The notes beneath the pieces are model-generated. The model saw nothing but the letters and a program-made list of their open reading frames with translations. It was not told where the DNA came from and ran no database searches. Source: Rhipidocladum racemiflorum (lineage: Eukaryota; Streptophyta; Magnoliopsida; Poales; Poaceae). From it: 64,000 bases of DNA. Of this stretch, positions 1-11,711 are shown piece by piece. Each line of letters begins with the position of its first letter. Position 1 is the stretch's first letter. A program made the translations under genes and the position numbers. Where the stretch lies: contig CM070569.1 of the NCBI GenBank assembly GCA_036346355.1, forward strand, positions 44,556,276 through 44,620,275. Reading direction: 5' to 3'.

Positions 1-470
1 AAGATCATCAATTGTTGACACATGCTTTCTGAGTTAAAAGCGAAAATGTGACTGAAATGTCATGTTTTTCCCCGTGATATGAATAACTACTAAAAATGCA
101 TGAATGGACGCAAATTTCAGAAAAGCAATTGGTGTGTATTAATTAGATTTTTTTATGGAAACGGTAGAGTTGAGGTTTTAATTATGCTAGCAGGATTACA
201 AAAGATGACAATCTGCTTTCCTTAATCCTTATTTGTAAAGGAATTATCCACATTTCCACAGGAATGAACTCAGAAAGTAAAACATTACAGTAGTCAATTG
301 CCGGGGCGATCTTTAGCGGAAAGATTATTCTTCCTACATATAGTGAAAAACTAATGACCAACTCTTCTGCCATAGAGATAGATGATACACTTAATATGAG
401 AATTCCTAATTGCCTACACAATCAAGCATATCACTAATTGTTGAAAGAAACTAAAATATCAAATACATAC
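1..470 (-). other. Intron of the ALY/LIN9-like gene, cut by the window edge
   Basis: The last exon I can place ends at 471 with a consensus GT donor, so this stretch should be the beginning of the next intron. I searched the minus strand for the conserved family continuation after the DIRP/Tudor-like region and did not find it. The next coding exon probably lies outside the window. Confidence 0.6.
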
Positions 471-3400
471 CTTTACTGTATCAACACCAAGGTCAGGCCT
501 GTCAAACTGGACCTTGTAATAATCCCGCTCCATCATCACCACTTTACCATCACAAAGTTCTCTGGTACTTGGGTGACGAGCAATGACCTGCTGACCAATT
601 GAAAATGGCCTTGCTAGGTCTGCTGGTAGAGAATCCTCAGAACCATTACTTAGTAGAGCATAGTAATTCCTAACATTTTTGCGATAATCCTCAAGTTTTT
701 CTTTTTCTACTTCCAGAAAATGATCAGAAAAGCGTCGGGGTTTGCCAAGAGAACTGCAGGTAAAAATTCTTTCAGTGAATAGCGCAAAGAAAAAAAGCAT
801 ATACAAAATGAAGATAAAAAAGAAACCAATGCTACAACTTCCAATGTTTTCTCGTTAGTACCTTCGTATTGTGCTCCACTCAGATCGAGTCAGCCTTGAC
901 AGATGGCTCAGTTTTGCAAAATCCAAGTAGCTCACAAACTCATTATTCATAAACCATGGATAATCAACTGCACTGTAGAACCACTCATATGTGCACCATC
1001 TACGAAGTGATTCAGATGACAAGCAATGCCGCAGTTTTCTTGCCTGAAAAAAAAAATCAGAGTTATGAGAAAAATCTACCATGTATCATATCTGAATCTG
1101 CAGTATTGATTAATTATCATTGTACCTGTAAATTATCTGCACCTTCATTGCAAGACACATATTTTGTTCTGCATTGTATTTTCGATTTTCTTTTGCTCCT
1201 TCTTGACATATTTATTTCAGGCTTAATTTCCATTGGTGCATCAAGGCATACTTCAGCAGAAATATTTGCAGTTGATTCGGGCAAATCTATTGCTCCTCTT
1301 TCGGAGTTGGAATTCAAGGAGGGGCGCTCAGTGGTATCAACCTGGCGTGCTTCTGGTAAAACTAAATTATTACCAGAAATGTTTTTTTCTTCAACTGGCA
1401 CCTGTGAAAAAAGTATGACAAAAGAAAACTGTCATCAGACTAACTGAAGAGATTAGTACAGGAGAACACATCAATATTGACTGATATTTAAGGTGCACTT
1501 CAAAGGAATAAACATAAGGAGTTAGTGGACATATATTGATCAAAATGCCCCATTAGAAACAAATAAGGAATAACTTTCCAGAATTTTATAAAGTTAATGG
1601 ATGCAGTGACATACTAAAGTTGAAAATGCAAGAATGGTAGCATCTAGTTGAAGAATTATCGAAGTGTGAACCCTGACAGCATGAACTAGGTACAATTAGT
1701 AGAGTTCAGTTAACCCCACTCCCCAAAGAAAATCATTACACTGCCAGGGAAAATAATTGACTCAAATTAGAAAATGGGCATCAATCAACCAAATTAATTG
1801 GGATCTTCCAAATTTGGATTCAGATTGTACATACAACACATAGTTCAATATTCACAATATCTTACCTCTTCATCTAATAACTTCTTTCTCCTTTTCTTCC
1901 TAGTCTTGGAAGCACTGCATTCACGAACTTGTTTCCCTTGTTTAGATTGATCAACTGGAGAAGGCCCTTCCTCCCTTTTGTGAGATAACACAGAATTATT
2001 CTTTCCAAGGGTACCTGGATACATGAGAAAAACAGAAGCATAGGCAATGAGCAACACTCCTGAATAACATATAATGTCAAACAAGATGAACTACTCCCTC
2101 CAGTCTGGTAATATCTGTCGTTTTAGACATTGACACGGTCTTCAAAACACAACTTTGACCGTTAATTTTTATTATAATATATTTATAAAACCCAATAAAA
2201 TTATAATATTATGAAAGTACTTCTCGAGACAAGTCTACACATATAATTTGTATGTATCCAATTTAAATATTTAAAAATATATTGTTAGTCAAAGTTTCGA
2301 AAGTTTGACTATCACTATGTCCAAAACGACAGGTATTACCAAACCGGCCGGAGGGAGTAGTAGATATGATAAAATATGACTAACCTGAAGGAATATTTGG
2401 CTGCCCTTTACTGGGTACAGTCACCAAACTCTCCAACACATCTAAGACCAACATCTCATCTGCAAACAACAGTAGTTAAATATTTTGTATTGCTGATTAA
2501 TCTTCAGTACCAAGCATTACTAATGAGGGTTAATATAAAGTCAACTGAACAAGTAGTTGAAGCCTTTCCGAATCACATATGACAAGGAAGCTGCATTGAA
2601 CAGCAATTAGGTAGCAGAAGAAATTAACTTGATGGATAATTAATCAAATATTATGGATGTGTTCTTATCCAGGCTGTATTTTAATGGCTCTGTAATGATT
2701 TGGTGCCAGATTTCCTTTTTTACCTTTTCACTGGTAGTGGGTCGACAAGTTACCACAAGACTTCTTTTGGTTTTCTATGCATGGGAACAAAGAATTTTGA
2801 GTGTACTTAATCTTAAAAAAAAACAAAAAAAATAGTGGCATTAACCGTTCCATTTTCGTAGGTCAACTTAGAAATGTTATAATATTATCTAAAACTTACA
2901 TAAAGTCCATCCATGATTTTAAATTCCTGAAAGAAGCCTTCGTCAATATTTAAAGAGAAAGAAAATCGAAGAAACTAACAACGGGCGTGCCTGTGAGATC
3001 TTGATTTTGAGCAAAAAGCCGCCATAAGCTGACCATATGCTCTATTTGTATAATTGCATTAGCTATTAAGAAGTTGAAACAGACTTTTCCCAATCCTCAG
3101 GCCCAAGCTCAAGGGCTTATGAGGTGTGTGCACAGGCTCAAGCTTTTCAAACATGGCCAAGAAGACAGTCAGAAGAAAGTGACAAAGCAAATCTGATGGA
3201 TAAGTTGTACATGATGACAATAGCAGAGCAACAGCTGTGTAGCTCCATAAACAGGAAATGGAACTGTAAACTCATATATTTGGAGGAATATGGGTAAATA
3301 ATGAGTTTGTCACCAATGACAGGGGAAGGACCAAAATCAGTGTGAAAAATACCAGGAGAAAATAACTCGCTAAGTCTCTGGTAATCTGGAAAGCTATTCC

Positions 3401-6152
3401 CTTCTCTAGCCACCGTCATGGTTTCATCCTCAACTTTACTGATCTGACATTCATCCATACTGTGCTCAATTCTTCTCTTTTTCAAATGTTGCCGAGTCGG
3501 AGATATCTCAGTTTCTCCAGTTCCTTTGGTTTCCAAGAAAGTCTGACCTTGAACAGCCTTTGCTGCTTCTGTGATTCCAGAACTTCCATCAGGAGAGCAC
3601 TCATTCATTGCAAAGATAGTGCCATCATTATTGATCTCCTCATTAGCCTTTTTGGTAGAACTGACTCGTGTGGTGTCGTCAGTATCATTGATGACTGCAG
3701 GAACTATAACTGGTACACGAGGAGTGCGACTCCCAACAGGATGCCTTCGGATGTTCCTGACAAATTCTGAAAACACACACAAAAGTTATCACAACTACAA
3801 AGACAACAGAATATGATACTATCCTATGAAAATGATCAAAACTATGAAGCCAACAGAATATGATATTATCCTATGCAGTGTTATTAAGTCGTCGACTAAT
3901 CCACGATTAGCCGTCCAGTCGGTATATAGAGGACGATTAGGCTGCTCAACTCGACCAGAACGACGAATCGGGTGACCGAATGACTAATCGGCAACCAACA
4001 ACAACTAATTGTGCGTGGCTAACCATGCAACTTGATGGCCCACTTTCAGATGGAGGGGTGTGAGACATATATACTAGTTGGAGGCTTAACCCTAGCAGAT
4101 CAAGCCCAATTACGCCGTCTCCAGAATCCAGATCGAGTAGAGCCCTAGCCGCCGCCGCCGCCCGTCCGCCCACCACCAGTGAGGCCTATCCACCACCGCC
4201 TCCGCTCATCCTCCACCAGTGAGCCCTAGCTGTCATCGCCTCTGCCCGTCCGCCTCCAGCCTATCTCCATCTCCCTCGTCGTCGTCAGTGTCACCGTCCG
4301 TCCGTCGCCAGTCAGTGCATCCTTTCCTCTCCTCTCCTTCCTCCCCTGCTCCATTCTGTCTTGTTCTGCTATGCACTACCACCCTACTGTGCTGGCTACT
4401 ATGCTTTGTGCTTTCTTTAATACTTAATTACTTAGTCGATGTAGTGCTAGTAATGTTGTATGTGTGGCAGCAGTAGCAAGTATGGTGACTAGTCGAAACT
4501 AATCGCGACTAGTCGACATGTCGCCCCTCTAGCGACTCTACTTTACGACTTAATAACCTTGATCCTATCAAAATGTTTCCCAATATGTTCTTTTTAAATT
4601 TTATTTCGAGTGCAGCAGAAAGATGATTAAGGCAAAAAAAAAAAGGAGATAACATATTTGCCATACAATACTTGCCTCCATAGTATCTTTTTCTGAATGA
4701 AGATGAAAATCCAGAAATTATTCTTCCTTGATAGGAGTGGTGAGGATGAGGTGCTTCATTCTCTTTCTGTTGTGCAGTTTCTCCACGGTTCCATGTCTTC
4801 CCAGGTGTTCTAACCGTTTGATCACTTTCTTTATGACTTGGGAATTCATCCTGCCATCGAGAGAGTATTAATTGAACTTCATGCTAGTCAAAATTCAGAA
4901 ACTATGTTATCTTCCTTATCGATCATTATCATTCATTGTCTTGCTTTAACACGTATATTTCCATGTATTTCCTTCCCCAACCTATGGATAATCACACAGT
5001 TGTATAAAGCATACTTCAGAGCCTAGCCTACAAAGTATGAATTACGATGCAATCATTGCAATGTTCCAAGCCACTCCGGACTGATTGTTACTTTCAAAGT
5101 TAGTAACATACATCATCATTCATCACCATATAGTTAAATAATAGAACTTGTCTGTCTATGGCAAAAACTGCAATTTGACATGTCCAGAACTAGAACTAAA
5201 CAATCAATCGAACATTCAACACAAGTAAATCATCATAAGCTTACCGCAACATTGTGATGACCAGTCACCAATGCAATAAATCCCATGGCAGTTCCTTCGT
5301 GTTCCGGAAGAGATAAGAAAGTCTACAACAAGAAATGCCAATCCGTAAATATTTTATAGTGGCTTATCAGATTAAACCATGTCAATCTAAACAAAGATCA
5401 TAATGTGAAACATGACTGGAAGCTGAACTATATACTAGAACCAGATATTCAATATTCATTGAAACATGAATCTCCAGATTAATACTATTTCTGCAATATG
5501 ATGTTCTGTTCTGCAATATGATGTCCTGTTCTGTGTAAGAAAATTATCATTTTAGTTTGTCAAAACCAGTAAATGGTAGTGGATGCAACATGGTAGATTT
5601 TGCAAACAGCTAGGACATATTAACATTAGAACATAAACTCACCCGATGCACACTGTAAAGAGCTTCTACCATGTCTGCTGATTTGCCACCCACTGCTGCG
5701 CTGACCTGCAAAGAGTCAACAATCAACTTTCTCATTATGCCACAAAAGATACATGGGAAAGAAGAAAAACCAAAGAGAAACTGGAAATTGAAAACAAACT
5801 TTTTTCCAGTTTTTTCCATGTCCCCGGTAGGCTGCATAAAAGCGCATAAGCTCATCCTTGTTCCATTGGGGACCTAAGTCTGACATTTTTCTCTTCTACG
5901 AAATAAAAACATTTTAGTGAAAGAGACGGAGAACATGTGAATAACACATTGCTGCAGAGAAGGATGACATTTTAAGAAAATGTGGTGCTACAATTACTGG
6001 TCACCATCTAAATCTACATATCGTAAGGTCTTCATATATCTTACTTTTAGTTTAACCTTGCTTGAACTAGTTGGATCCTCATGATTCTGTCGATCCTCAT
6101 GTCCTTTTATTGAGATCTTGGTGATTGTTGTTGAACCTTTTGCTGGACCCAT
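471..6152 (-). CDS. ALY: ALWAYS EARLY / LIN9-like protein, 5' part of gene
   Basis: Plant homologue of animal LIN9/Mip130, the scaffold of the MuvB core of the DREAM complex, a nuclear regulator of cell-cycle and developmental genes. Eleven coding exons on the minus strand join without breaking frame: 6152-6045, 5895-5800, 5705-5643, 5322-5245, 4850-4676, 3766-3314, 2459-2385, 2014-1866, 1401-1126, 1043-862 and 753-471 (1938 nt, 646 codons). The start is the ATG at 6152, giving MGPAKGSTTITK. A SANT/Myb-like domain lies at about residues 41-95 (SDLGPQWNKDELMRFYAAYR). A TPRVPV motif typical of ALY proteins follows the fifth exon. A basic KTRKKRRKK stretch precedes the DIRP domain, which begins near residue 495 (LRHCLSSESLRRW, then YPWF and LTRSEW). 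The intron between 4676 and 3766 uses a GC donor. The C-terminal half is outside the window. The family is certain; the paralogue (ALY1, 2 or 3 type) is not. Confidence 0.93.
2094..2357. mobile_element. Stowaway-type MITE in an ALY intron
   Basis: A 264-bp element begins CTCCCTCCAGTC and ends with GGCCGGAGGGAG, giving inverted termini that match the classic Stowaway signature. It is flanked by the dinucleotide TA on both sides (2092-2093 and 2358-2359). The interior is AT-rich with no coding capacity. Stowaway MITEs are mobilised by Tc1/mariner transposases. It lies in the intron between the exons at 2459-2385 and 2014-1866. Confidence 0.9.
3876..4561. mobile_element. Non-autonomous hAT element in an ALY intron
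   Basis: The left end reads CAGTGTTATTAAGTCGTC; the right end, on the reverse strand, reads CAAGGTTATTAAGTCGTA. The flanking octamers are ATCCTATG (3868-3875) and ATCCTATC (4562-4569), seven of eight identical. Terminal inverted repeats with an 8-bp target duplication indicate hAT. No transposase is encoded. The short ORFs inside are simple GC-rich shadows. It lies in the GC-AG intron of the LIN9-like gene. Confidence 0.8.
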
Positions 6153-6203
6153 TAAAATCGTCCTTGACTAGCGATCCAACAAATATTGCTGCAAACCACA
6201 GAT

Positions 6204-6984
6204 CAGGGTTCGCAATTTCGTTTCGGAGTCAATTTTCGAGCAGGCCTCGGTAGCGAAAATCGTCGAATTTCGTTCGAAATTCGGAAAAAATCGAATGATT
6301 GCCGAATTCAAACGTATTTGAAAACTGGTCAAACACATGAGCGAATTTCCATCAAAAGCTCAAATTCGATCGAAAAGTACGAAATTCGATCGAAAAGCTC
6401 AAAATTCGACGACATATTAAAAACAATTAAGAAAAATATAAAAAGTGAGAAAAATTATAAAAAATGTTGTAAAATTTGTAAAATGCAATTCACATATCAA
6501 AACTTGTCACATATCAATACAAGTGCAAAAAAGGCATGCACGTAATTAAAATATTAAAATATACCCTATCAAGATAACACTAATATATTAAAAAAAATAA
6601 CATACATTTGCTATATTTTAAATAATTGAAAGTTGTCACATGCCAATACAAGAAAATTTTCAATACTAGATAACATTAACATATTAAAATATACTTCTAA
6701 TTTCATTTTTTTGCCTTTTCTATTATCTACAATTTGAATGTCTCAAAAATCTTTAATTTAATTTTTTTTTCAAAAAATATTCACACCAGAAGTCATAAAT
6801 ATATTAATACTTATTGTAGAGAGTTTTTGGTTAAATTTTCTCAAATTTTTGAAATTTTTTGAATTTAAATTTGAATTTGCTCGGTTTTTTGCTCGGTTTT
6901 TTGCTCGGTATTGAATTTCGCTGGAGCTCGAAATGTCGAATTTCGTTCGAAATCCGCGAAAACCGTTCGGCATTGCGAACCCTG
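6204..6984. mobile_element. Non-autonomous hAT element in the ALY leader intron
   Basis: The element starts CAGGGTTCGCAAT and ends ATTGCGAACCCTG, perfect 13-bp terminal inverted repeats. It is bounded by an exact 8-bp duplication CCACAGAT at 6196-6203 and 6985-6992. The subterminal regions carry many copies of short CGAAATTCG-like words, as is usual for hAT transposase-binding regions. No ORF resembles a transposase. It is inserted directly beside the acceptor of the leader intron, and its left duplication begins only 6 bp upstream of that acceptor dinucleotide in transcript order. Confidence 0.92.
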
Positions 6985-7000
6985 CCACAGATGCAAGCTC

Positions 7001-7003
<3 letters not shown>

Positions 7004-7042
<39 letters not shown>
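7004..7042. repeat. (AC)n microsatellite
   Basis: An uninterrupted run of AC dinucleotides of about 39 bp lies 12 bp beyond the hAT target duplication. The poly-Thr/His and poly-Cys/Val translations across it are artefacts. Confidence 0.97.
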
Positions 7043-7044
<2 letters not shown>

Positions 7045-8024
7045 AATGCCTATATATATTCTGCTACAAATTACACATAAAACTAATTTCCTCCCACCTT
7101 CAAACGTTCCACATTATTACTCAAAGAAAGAAAAGAAAATTATGCATGACCCCAAGTCCCAACACAAGCTAAGAGATCACCGAGCTGTAAAGAGAGCAAG
7201 GATGGTAGTCTTGTAGTACTACTCCAAAACTCACATACGCAGTGAAAAGGATCAAATAAATAACACCTCATTCTGCAGTCCATTTAGTAGTCAGATAAAG
7301 CAAATAAAGTTATCGGCTTCATAAACGACAAGAAACCATACAAAAGAGTGGATTTCAATAGAAAAATCCAGAGTTCCAGACTTCACACAGCCGATGCAAA
7401 AGAAACAAACTTTACTCGACATTTTCCGCACAAACTTTGAAAGCCGTAGCAAGGTGCCTCCAGAATCCACAAACCGATCAAAATCTCCAAATTTGCCAAA
7501 AAAGTTGCTTCCAAATTTTCCCAAAAGTTCTAATATCTGAAATGCCAAGAAACCCAAAACTCAGGGAAGATCAAACTGCTGCTCCATCCACATCCAACAA
7601 AAAAAACTTTACAGGGCATTATCTTACGAAAAAAAAAATTGAAATTTGCCGACCCAATAACCAAAAACCTTTGCTTGCTCGAAGCAACGTATCCAACCAA
7701 GTTAGATAAGATCCGCGAGTACATAACGGAATTACGGACCCCCAAACCAAAGGAGAGAAATTCTGCAGCAGATACCTAATCGGAGAGGTTAGGGGGTAAA
7801 TTTGACGCCAATGGGAGCCCCACCACCTACAGGGAAGAACCCCAAATTGCCACGCCACCGCAGCACAACTCGAAGAGGGCAGCTAATCAAAATCCAAGCC
7901 AAAATCTTAACAAGATACGAGAAACGAAACCGAGCAAACATCTCATCGGAGATCACAACGCACGAGCAATCTCACGAAAATTCGTGCCAGAATCCTCGCG
8001 GCAGAAACGAAACGACGAACGCCC

Positions 8025-8245
8025 AGAAAGCATTTGATCGTTTGCCCTGGAGTTGATGGGTGTTTGATCATTTGTCCAAAGTTGATAGGCGTTTGATCAT
8101 TTGCCCTACATGTCTCACTGACATGTGGCCCTAGGACCCGCATATCAATGAGACATCGTAGGGCAAATGATCAAATGTTCACCAACTTTAGGCAAATGAT
8201 CAAATGCCCATCAACTTTAGGGCAAATTATCAAATTTTCCAATCG
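8025..8245. repeat. Foldback (inverted-repeat) element
   Basis: Two long imperfect arms carry repeated words such as TTTGATCATTTGCCCTA on the left and AGGGCAAATGATCAAAT on the right. They surround a centre containing CATGTCTCACTGACATG. Each arm repeats the unit about three times. The overall form is a non-autonomous DNA-transposon-like foldback. The same word family recurs in the split element at 21.2/26.1 kb. No clear target duplication was found. Confidence 0.65.
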
Positions 8246-8760
8246 TCTCAGACAGAAGAAATCCAAGCGAACGAATCAAACACCTACTCAGAGGGAACAA
8301 ACCATCGGAACAGCAGCTCACAGGCCCCAAATTCCCCCATCGAATCTTCTGGAAAAGCAACAAAAAAAACTCCAAACCAAAAACCTCAAAAAAACGACCA
8401 AACCATGAGAGGAAAAACTGCAAAAGATCAAGCAAACATCTTCTCGGGGATACCAAGCAAACACCATAAACTGCGGGAAAAGGCGCAAATTTCCCACAAA
8501 ACCGCCCAAAAACCACCGCAAAAATCTCCACGGTTTCCCAACCCGAAATCCCCACCCGCGACCGAAACCATCTCATCAGAGATTACATCAACCTCCCGGA
8601 GAAAATCCCAAAAAGAAATTCCTGAACGAAGCTCACCTGCCTCGGATCTGGGCCAAATCGCGCGCGCGGAGAGAGCACCACGCGCGCAGCTCGGAGCCGC
8701 GCTGCCGCTGCCTGGTCGGGCTCCCGCCGCCGCGTCTACGCCAGGGTAAGGGCGCGAGGA

Positions 8761-9164
8761 GGCCACCTGGGGCTAGGGTTTCTGCGGCGGGGCTGGATCG
8801 GAGAGGGAGAGGAGGCGGCGCGAGGGCGTGGTGGTCGGTTGTGTTGCTTGCGGCTTGGCGGGCGCAGGATACAAGTAGGGGGAGGAGAAGTGAACAGGGG
8901 GCAGGTGGCCGGGGGTCGGGTTGCGAGGAGGTTGGGGTTCCAGGGGGGTATTTGTAAGTTGGCCCGTTTGAAAATCAGGGTGACGAGTGGCAATGGGATG
9001 CGGTGCGGAGTGGGCTTGGGCCTCCTTGTGGGCATTGGGCCATCCGCAGTTTGGTGAGGCAATTTACGTATTTTTGCATTGATGTAAAATCTGGTAATAT
9101 GTCAGTTCCGTCGTTGGGAAAACACTGTTTCTTTCGACCTGGAAAAGTACTGCATTACTATGGA
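8761..9164. other. Intergenic, upstream of the ALY-like gene
   Basis: GC-rich up to about 9050, then AT-rich. Several short ORFs overlap on both strands without recognisable domains. I see no gene here. Confidence 0.5.
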
Positions 9165-9860
9165 CAGTGGCGAAGCCAGAACTAAATTAGAGGGGGGCTA
9201 AGCTAAATATTTTAACAACTAGTAAAAGTTAAATTTATATATAAATAACCATTTAACAAGTGAAACAAAGTAGAAATTTATAAGATACTCACATAAATGA
9301 AGTTGCTAGGCACACTAGCTACGAGTTGGATTTGGAGGCAACAGACAAGCATATTATATGGGTTTTCATCCTTTGAAAGCAGTCCATAATTGCTTCATCA
9401 TCAATAGATTTGAATATTGTTTTCTCGGTGTAGCACACCATTAAATCATTGAGCCAATCATCGGAGACTTTGTTGGGTAAATCAGTCTTGATAACCTTCA
9501 TTGCTGAAAAAATCCAATTTTGCAAGTTCTCTTTCACATCCATAATTAGACCCATGGCATGAACAATATCTAGATCCTTTCTTTAAAATTCATTTGACGT
9601 TGCATTAGTGATGCCCAACAAATCTAACATCAAATGCAAGATGAACAATATATAGATCCTTTCTTTAAAATTTATTTGACATTGCATTAGTGATGATCTA
9701 TCTTTTTTGGGCTAATCTGATCGTGCCTTGTTTCAGCCTGACAGGAAGGATGAGCGTGATATCATCGAATTTCTTGTGAGCGTAATATGACATCTTTCCT
9801 GTCACCGTGTTGAAGCAGGGGCGCACGCCCCAGTGCGCCCCATAGGTGGCTTCGCCTCTG
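9165..9860 (-). mobile_element. Internally deleted hAT with a transposase C-terminal fragment
   Basis: The termini read CAGTGGCGAAGCCAG at left and, in reverse, CAGAGGCGAAGCCACC at right. An exact 8-bp target duplication ACTATGGA lies at 9157-9164 and 9861-9868. On the minus strand, 9555-9319 encodes a hAT C-terminal dimerisation fragment containing AMKVIKTDLPNKVSDDWLND. This matches the corresponding part of the transposase at 55.4-58 kb (AMKIIKTYLRNKISDDWLND), so the two belong to one subfamily. Most of the transposase is missing, making this a non-autonomous deletion derivative. Confidence 0.9.
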
Positions 9861-9868
9861 ACTATGGA

Positions 9869-10739
9869 TATGCAACAATAGGATATCTACGGCCATCACC
9901 TCGTGGCTGCATGCGTGTCCTAATTGTCATAAAAAAGATGATGATATATGTCTTGTTTGGCAGAGGTCAGCTCTATTAGATTCGTGGATCTGGTAGAGCT
10001 GGGTATTAATTTCACCATATCTGTGACGTTAGAGTTGTGGGTATATTAAGAGTGTTTAAGTAGGTCATCTTATTTACATTTTAAAATAAAAATATAAACT
10101 TAATTAACTTTATTTTAGTCTACAAGTTACAGATCTGAGGTGGAGCTAGAATCTGAAACTATGCAAAACAAGACCATAGTCCGATGATGTATATGGTGAT
10201 TTTTTTTGTTCTTTTCTTGTTGTTTGTAGACCTAAGGCGGTCAATAAAACAACTAAATCTAAAAAAACATCTGTATATTTTTAGAAAACAAATCACTACA
10301 TTTTTCCTAAATGCAATGAAAATTTGTAAAAAGAAAATGGATATGAAAATTTATCGGGCCATGCTACCTCACACCATGCTAGAAGCCATGTGCACCCCAT
10401 CGCTACACCACAATCTCCCTTGACGCCGCTTCCCTATTTTAGAATAGCGGAACATCTGGCAAAAGAGGATGCACCATTGAGACTTAGGAGGAAGTCTATT
10501 TGTTTGCAGTGAGAGAGGAAGGGTAATTTATAAAGAAATGTGGATGGGAGATGGAAGAGATAACAATAAGAAGTAATTGTGCTTGGTATATTTTACAGTA
10601 CAACTATATATGTATTTACTAATTCTTTCGGTCGGGTACCGTGTCTATATGTGTGTATGAGTAGATTTTCTTTCATGACTACATTTTTTTTCTAGGATTT
10701 TGGGTGTTTTATGTATGGTAAATCATGCTGCCCTTTAAA
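9869..10739. other. Intergenic, no gene seen
   Basis: AT-rich sequence with short ORFs only. Words such as CTTGTTTGGCAGAG near 9950 resemble MITE termini, but I could not pair them with a second end. Nothing else is supported. Confidence 0.4.
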
Positions 10740-11153
10740 ACAACTTGACAATAGTAATTTTGCCCTAGACCCTAGTAGGTCACAATTTGTTGTTCTAACA
10801 GGGTAATATGGTATATAAAGTTTGTCAGGGTTCATGCTGCAAACTGCACCCTGTGTGGTTTTCTGATTGGGCAAGTTGTCCCGTTGGACAAAATACTTTC
10901 CACCAGTCATCACTATTGTAAAACATAGTCGTTCATCCGTACCAATCAACAGTACACCCACACGAACACAAGAGCAAAAGAAGAAGCACACACGAAAGTA
11001 TAGGGGGCAAAACTCTCTCTTTATTAAATTGATTTTTCTGTACAAGATAATGCTCAATATATAGAAGAAATACTATGAAGATGAATTCGGATTCGTATAC
11101 CAATAGATAGAGTCCTTCAGAATATGGACCAGGATTCTAACTGGTTCACAACA
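10740..11153 (-). repeat. 3' LTR of the Copia remnant
   Basis: The inner end (plus coordinates) finishes CACAACA at 11153, next to the purine tract complement CTCCCCC. The sequence from about 10905 is clearly similar to the solo LTR at 59871-60273, including ACTCTCTCTTTATTA and GAATTCGGATTCG-like words. The outer boundary near 10740 is estimated from the length of that solo LTR and is not resolved. Confidence 0.6.
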
Positions 11154-11711
11154 CTCCCCCTTTGGCGAATACCGCATAATGTACATGTCTCATTAAAAAC
11201 TCCTCCCAAAAACCCGGTGGGAAAAAGGAATGGAGAAAAAAGTACATTGCATTCTTACTCCGTGTTACACTAGTTGTCTCATTAAAAACCTTCATGTGAG
11301 AAACTTCAGGAAACTCACTAAGGGAAAAGTGTACAACTTACAATCTTCAGAATATAAAATCTGATATTTAAGATCATGCAAAAAAAGGTCATGGTTCAGA
11401 TATTCACTCCCCCTAAACTCTGCAAATCTCTAAATCGCCTCATTTAAATACCGTTAATGCATCTTTGGAAAGTGGATTTGGACAAAGATTTTGCGAATAA
11501 ATCGGCTAGATTTTCACATGACTTAGTTTGAATTATTGTTACCCCACCATTCTTCTAGAGTTTGCGAGAATAGAAAAATTTAGTGGTAATATGCTTCGTG
11601 ATATTGCTCTTTACATAACCCATTTGCATTTGTACAACGCAAGCAGTATTATCTTCATAGATAATGGTGGGGGCATCCACGGTATTAAGACCACATGACT
11701 TCTGGATATGG

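Larger units (their letters stand above)
6153..8760 (-). promoter_or_regulatory. ALY: 5' UTR exons and leader intron of the ALY-like gene
   Basis: A non-coding first exon ends at 8637 with a strong donor (CAG then GTGAGC on the minus strand). The acceptor TTTGCAG sits just upstream of 6188, leaving 36 nt of 5' UTR before the ATG at 6152. The leader intron of about 2.4 kb holds a hAT element, an AC microsatellite and a foldback repeat. The GC-rich block at about 8640-8830 marks the promoter and first exon; the transcription start itself cannot be fixed from sequence alone. Confidence 0.6.

Noticed and set aside
7004..7042. Possible Z-DNA or regulatory AC tract
   Set aside because: A simple microsatellite beside a transposon; nothing in the sequence supports a regulatory role.
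8204..8766. Plus and minus ORFs of 112-181 codons near the ALY first exon
   Set aside because: They overlap in several frames in the leader exon/intron of the ALY-like gene and show no domain. Best explained as shadow ORFs.
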